10,473 nt of DNA from CAYRUP01 sp964578975 (GTDB lineage: Bacteria > Pseudomonadota > Gammaproteobacteria > DSM-16500). Below, in pieces: positions 6,903 to 10,473 of this stretch; within the stretch, counting starts at the first letter, position 1, and every line of letters begins with the position of its first letter. The stretch spans positions 1 through 10,473 of the forward strand of contig CAZOFA010000078.1 of assembly GCA_964578975.1 (NCBI GenBank), written 5' to 3'. Both the position numbers and the translations under genes were made by a program. The notes below the pieces were generated by a model. The model made no database searches and was not told the DNA's origin. It worked only from the letters and a program-made list of their open reading frames with translations.

Positions 6903-8876
6903 GTGCAGAATAATTTATTAACTATTGCGCTTATCATGATGTTGCTACCGTTAGCCGGTTCGCTCATCGCAGGATTATTTGGCAAAAAAATTGGTGCGCG
7001 CGCCACACATTGGGTCACCGTTTCATTAGTCGGTGTGGCGTTTGTTTTATCTTGTTATTTATTTTCGATGATTGTGTTATTGGGTGCTCCCACCCAAGAA
7101 GGCGTTGTGTACACCTGGGTTAGCTCAGGTTCATTTCATTTTGATGTGGCATTGTTACTCGATCGTTTAAGCGCAACCATGGTGTTTGTCGTGATGTTTA
7201 TTTCTTTCATGGTGCACATCTACACGATTGGTTATATGGCGGATGATCCTGGCTACGAACGATTTTTCAGTTATGTGTCGTTATTCACATTTTCGATGTT
7301 GGCGTTGGTGCTAGCGAATAATTTTCTATTAATGTTTTTTGGTTGGGAAGGTGTGGGGCTGGTTTCATATTTACTCATCGGTTTTTGGTTTAAACGCGAG
7401 TCAGCCGTGTTTGGAAGTTTAAAAGCGTTTTTAGCGAATCGCATCGGCGATGTGGGATTTATTTTGGGGCTCGCTGCCATTTTACTGTATTTTGGCGATG
7501 TGAATTATCACACGGTGTTTTCTAATGTCACCAGCATTGCCGATAAAACCATTAAAATTTTTCCCGGTATTTCAACCTCTGCCATTACTGTGATTTGCAT
7601 TTTATTATTTATTGGTGCGATGGGAAAATCCGCTCAAGTGCCATTACATGTTTGGTTACCCGAATCGATGGAAGGTCCGACGCCGATTTCTGCTTTGATT
7701 CATGCGGCAACTATGGTGACCGCAGGCATTTACATGGTCGCGCGTTGTTCGCCCTTATTTGAATATTCACCGGTTGCACTGAGCTTTGTGATTGTGATCG
7801 GTGCCACAACATGTTTCTTCATGGGAATTCTCGCGGTGTTTCATCAAGACATTAAACGCGTGATTGCATATTCCACCTTGTCGCAATTAGGTTATATGGC
7901 AGTGGCGTTAGGTGCATCGGCGTACGATGCCGCTATTTTTCATTTATTCACGCACGCATTTTTTAAAGCATTATTATTCTTAGGCGCAGGCTCGGTTATT
8001 TTAGCGTTGCATCATGAGCAAGACATGCGAAAAATGGGCGGATTAATTTCTTATATGCCGGTGACGTATCTGACATTCGCTATTGGCGCATTAGCACTGG
8101 CAGCGATTCCACCGTTTTCTGGATTTTATTCGAAAGATGCGATCATTGAGGCGACACATTTATCCACGATTCCTGGTGCACATTACGCGTATTTTTGTGT
8201 ACTCGCGGGTGCATTTATCACACCACTTTATATTTTCCGCGCGCTCTTTTTAACATTTCATGGCAAGCCACGTTTCGATGAAGAAACTAAACAACATGTC
8301 AAAGAATCACCGTGGGTGATTTTAATTCCGCTGATTGCGTTAGCCATCCCGAGCATGATCGTCGGCGGCATGTTAGTTGAACCGATGTTATTTTCCACGC
8401 CACGTTTGTTAGGCGATAGCATTTTTGTGTTACCCGCGCACAATGTGTTGCAACAATTGGCGGTGGATTTTCACGGTGCGGTACACATGGCAATGGATGC
8501 GGGTCGCACCGCAACACTTTGGTTAGCGCTCGCGGGCATTGTGACGGCATGGATATTTACTTTGGGATTGCCACAGCTTGCGCCACAGTTGAAAAAACGT
8601 TTCGCGCTATTGTATGCGATTATCAATGACAAATATGGATTTGATGATTTTAATCAACTGGTGTTGGTGCGTGGTTGTCGTAAGGTAGGACAATTTTTTT
8701 ATCTGGTGTGCGATTTAATTTTTATTGATGGTGTGTTTGTGAATGGCTCAGGAAAAGTGATTCGTGAGCTCGCACGCGTTTCTCGTCGCATGCAGACAGG
8801 TTACATGTATCACTATGTGTTCGTCATGATAATAGGGTTAGCCATTTTTCTGAGTTGGCTTTTGCTAGGATTTTAA
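6903..8876 (+). CDS. nuoL: NADH-quinone oxidoreductase subunit L (antiporter-like proton pump)
   Basis: NuoL (ND5-type, 657 aa) is the most distal antiporter-like subunit of the membrane arm and pumps protons through buried charged residues. The conserved pair is E149 (FFGWEGVGLVSYLLIG) and K242 (GAMGKSAQVPLHVWLPE). These are followed by H267 (ALIHAATMVTAG), H351 and K355 (FTHAFFKALLFLGAG) and the K411-D412 pair (PFSGFYSKDAI). They correspond to the functional Glu144, Lys229, Lys342 and Lys399/Asp400 positions of E. coli. Residues ~515-657 hold the long lateral helix that clamps the membrane arm and the final transmembrane segment (~637-656). The GTG start is supported by AAAGGA 6 nt upstream. 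nuoM follows after 1 nt. Confidence 0.98.
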   Translation: MQNNLLTIALIMMLLPLAGSLIAGLFGKKIGARATHWVTVSLVGVAFVLSCYLFSMIVLLGAPTQEGVVYTWVSSGSFHFDVALLLDRLSATMVFVVMFISFMVHIYTIGYMADDPGYERFFSYVSLFTFSMLALVLANNFLLMFFGWEGVGLVSYLLIGFWFKRESAVFGSLKAFLANRIGDVGFILGLAAILLYFGDVNYHTVFSNVTSIADKTIKIFPGISTSAITVICILLFIGAMGKSAQVPLHVWLPESMEGPTPISALIHAATMVTAGIYMVARCSPLFEYSPVALSFVIVIGATTCFFMGILAVFHQDIKRVIAYSTLSQLGYMAVALGASAYDAAIFHLFTHAFFKALLFLGAGSVILALHHEQDMRKMGGLISYMPVTYLTFAIGALALAAIPPFSGFYSKDAIIEATHLSTIPGAHYAYFCVLAGAFITPLYIFRALFLTFHGKPRFDEETKQHVKESPWVILIPLIALAIPSMIVGGMLVEPMLFSTPRLLGDSIFVLPAHNVLQQLAVDFHGAVHMAMDAGRTATLWLALAGIVTAWIFTLGLPQLAPQLKKRFALLYAIINDKYGFDDFNQLVLVRGCRKVGQFFYLVCDLIFIDGVFVNGSGKVIRELARVSRRMQTGYMYHYVFVMIIGLAIFLSWLLLGF

Positions 8877-8877
8877 T

Positions 8878-10392
8878 ATGTTGCATTTTTCATTGCTCAG
8901 TGTGTTGATTTGGTTGCCGGTGCTCGGTGCCGTGGCCGTGTTATTTACCGGGGGTGATCACAACGCCAATATTGCACGCACGATTGCAGCCGCGGTGAGC
9001 ACAGTGAATTTATTATTGTGTATTCCACTTTATCTTGGTTTTGATGCGAGCAGTTTTGCGATGCAATATCAGGAAAATCATTTATGGATTCGCGCTTATG
9101 AAATTCATTACGCGCTGGGCGTGGATGGTATTTCGTTAGCGATGGTTATTCTGACTAATTTTACTGGGCTACTGGTTATTTTGGCGGGCTGTCAGGCAAT
9201 TAAATTGCGCGTCGCACAATACATGGCGACGTTTTTAACCATGCAAGGCATGATGATTGGCGTATTCGCGGCAACCGATGCCATTTTGTTTTATGTGTTT
9301 TGGGAAGGTATGTTGATTCCGATGTATCTCAGTATCGGGATGTGGGGCAGTGCAAATCGTTCGTATGCCTCGATCAAATTTTTCTTGTATACATTTTTAG
9401 GTTCCATTTTAATGTTGATCGCGTTGTTGTATTTATACAATCAAACCGGTTCATTTGAAATTCAAAAATTTTATCAATTGCATTTAAGTCTACACATTCA
9501 AACGTTATTGTTCTTTGCATTTTTCCTCGCGTTTGCCGTGAAAGTGCCGATGTGGCCAGTGCATACGTGGTTGCCGGATGCGCACACAGAAGCACCGGCC
9601 GGTGGTTCGGTGGTGTTAGCAGCATTGATGTTGAAATTAGGCATTTACGGATTTTTACGTTTTAGTATGCCGATTGCGCCTGACGCCTGTGAAGCGCTGG
9701 CGTGGTTCATGATTGTGTTGTCCTTGATTGCAATTGTGTATATTGGTTTGGTCGCGATTGTGCAACACGACATGAAAAAATTAATTGCATATTCTTCCAT
9801 TGCACACATGGGATTTGCCACACTCGGTTGTTTCATGATTTATGACATCATTCGTCATACCGGTTCGTATCAAGATGCTTACATGAGTCTGGAAGGTGCA
9901 GTCGTGCAAATGATTGCGCATGCTTTTGGTTCTGGTGCGATGTTCTTGGGCGTCGGGATGTTAGCGGATCGATATTATAATCATAGTCGGTTAATTAAAG
10001 ATTACGGTGGTGTGGCGGCGCGCATGCCTATTTTCGCTGCGTTTTTCATGTTGTTTGCTATGTCAAACGTTGGGTTGCCGGGCACGGCGGGATTTGTTGG
10101 CGAATTTATGGTGATGATGAGCGCGTTTCAGGCGCATTTTTGGGTTGCATTTTTTGCGGCAATGACACTGATTTTAGCGGCGTCGTATACATTGTGGATG
10201 TATAAACGCGTCTTTTTCGGCCCGGTGGCAAATGATCATGTGGCCGCGATGCAGGATATTACGTGGATTGAAACGATTAATTATACGTTGTTAGCGATTG
10301 GTGTGTTTTGGGTGGGGTTATATCCAAAACCGATTTTAAATGTGTTGCATGCAACCATTGGGCATTTGCTAACACAGAGTTTAGCGCTTTAG
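8878..10392 (+). CDS. nuoM: NADH-quinone oxidoreductase subunit M (antiporter-like proton pump)
   Basis: NuoM (ND4-type, 504 aa, normal length) is the middle antiporter-like pump of the membrane arm, homologous to NuoL and to Mrp antiporter subunits. Key residues are E143 (FYVFWEGMLIPMYL), K222 (FAVKVPMWPVHTWLPDAHTE), K253 (ALMLKLGIYGFLRF) and E409 (GTAGFVGEFMVM), matching Glu144, Lys234, Lys265 and Glu407 of E. coli. The HDMKKLIAYSSIAHMG segment (297-312) is also standard. Around 14 hydrophobic segments run through the whole protein. AGGA at 8867-8870 lies 7 nt before the ATG. The next operon gene, nuoN by family convention, is not in the window; a palindromic repeat begins 8 nt after the stop. 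Confidence 0.98.
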   Translation: MLHFSLLSVLIWLPVLGAVAVLFTGGDHNANIARTIAAAVSTVNLLLCIPLYLGFDASSFAMQYQENHLWIRAYEIHYALGVDGISLAMVILTNFTGLLVILAGCQAIKLRVAQYMATFLTMQGMMIGVFAATDAILFYVFWEGMLIPMYLSIGMWGSANRSYASIKFFLYTFLGSILMLIALLYLYNQTGSFEIQKFYQLHLSLHIQTLLFFAFFLAFAVKVPMWPVHTWLPDAHTEAPAGGSVVLAALMLKLGIYGFLRFSMPIAPDACEALAWFMIVLSLIAIVYIGLVAIVQHDMKKLIAYSSIAHMGFATLGCFMIYDIIRHTGSYQDAYMSLEGAVVQMIAHAFGSGAMFLGVGMLADRYYNHSRLIKDYGGVAARMPIFAAFFMLFAMSNVGLPGTAGFVGEFMVMMSAFQAHFWVAFFAAMTLILAASYTLWMYKRVFFGPVANDHVAAMQDITWIETINYTLLAIGVFWVGLYPKPILNVLHATIGHLLTQSLAL

Positions 10393-10399
10393 TGCAGTC

Positions 10400-10469
10400 C
10401 GTCATTGCGAGCCCAGCGCAGGCATGCCGGGGCCAACAACTGGGTTGCTTGGGGGCGCTCGCAATGGCG
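10400..10469. repeat. Palindromic repeat downstream of nuoM (TCATTGCGAGC type)
   Basis: CATTGCGAGC at 10403-10412 pairs perfectly with GCTCGCAATG at 10457-10466. Outside it, 10400-10402 pairs with 10467-10469 if one G-T mismatch is allowed. The interior contains a second hairpin (CCAA-CAAC at 10433-10440 with GTTG and TTGG at 10444-10452, one bulged C) and the short palindrome GGCATGCC (10421-10428). It differs in sequence from the TCATTCCCG repeats. No T-run follows within the window, which ends 4 nt later, so a terminator role is unsupported. I know similar GTCATTGCGAGC inverted repeats as dispersed elements in several gammaproteobacteria. Confidence 0.85.
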
Positions 10470-10473
10470 CGGG

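Noticed and set aside
6461..7018. 185-codon open frame on the minus strand opposite nuoJ/nuoK/nuoL
   Set aside because: It spans three well-identified plus-strand genes, its product resembles no family I know, and it shows no ribosome site of its own; it is a codon-usage shadow.

Overview
The window is a stretch of a nuo operon encoding the proton-pumping NADH:quinone oxidoreductase (respiratory complex I, NDH-1). All genes are on the + strand, in the canonical order nuoD (3' end only), nuoE, F, G, H, I, J, K, L, M. nuoN would be expected next but lies outside the window. The protein sequences, the moderately AT-rich coding style (many TTA, AAA and ATT codons) and the dispersed palindromic repeats suggest a gammaproteobacterium, possibly of the Legionellales/Coxiellaceae type. 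That placement is inference from general resemblance; no marker in the window fixes the taxon.

Layout: positions 1-5886 encode mostly the peripheral arm. These are the quinone-site subunit NuoD, the NADH dehydrogenase module NuoE/F/G, the membrane anchor NuoH, and the ferredoxin-like NuoI. Positions 5992-10392 encode the membrane proton-pumping arm (NuoJ, K, L, M). Genes are packed with overlaps of 1-4 nt or gaps of 1-6 nt, as in one translationally coupled transcript. The single exception is a 105-bp gap between nuoI and nuoJ. No promoter or convincing rho-independent terminator is visible, so the promoter must lie upstream of the window.

Electrons from NADH enter at FMN on NuoF. They pass through the Fe-S clusters of NuoE, F, G and I, whose cysteine ligands are all present, to quinone at the NuoD/NuoH interface. 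Reduction drives proton translocation through the NuoH, J, K, L and M channels, whose key Glu and Lys residues are intact. NuoG lacks the ligands for the extra N7 cluster.

The non-routine content is repeat DNA. A perfect 26-bp inverted repeat (63 bp overall) sits inside nuoG in frame and adds a low-complexity peptide to the linker before the C-terminal domain. A degenerate member of the same repeat family fills the nuoI-nuoJ gap. A different palindromic repeat begins just after nuoM. I see no undescribed enzymatic or defence system here; the repeat invasion of a core respiratory gene is the observation most worth following up.
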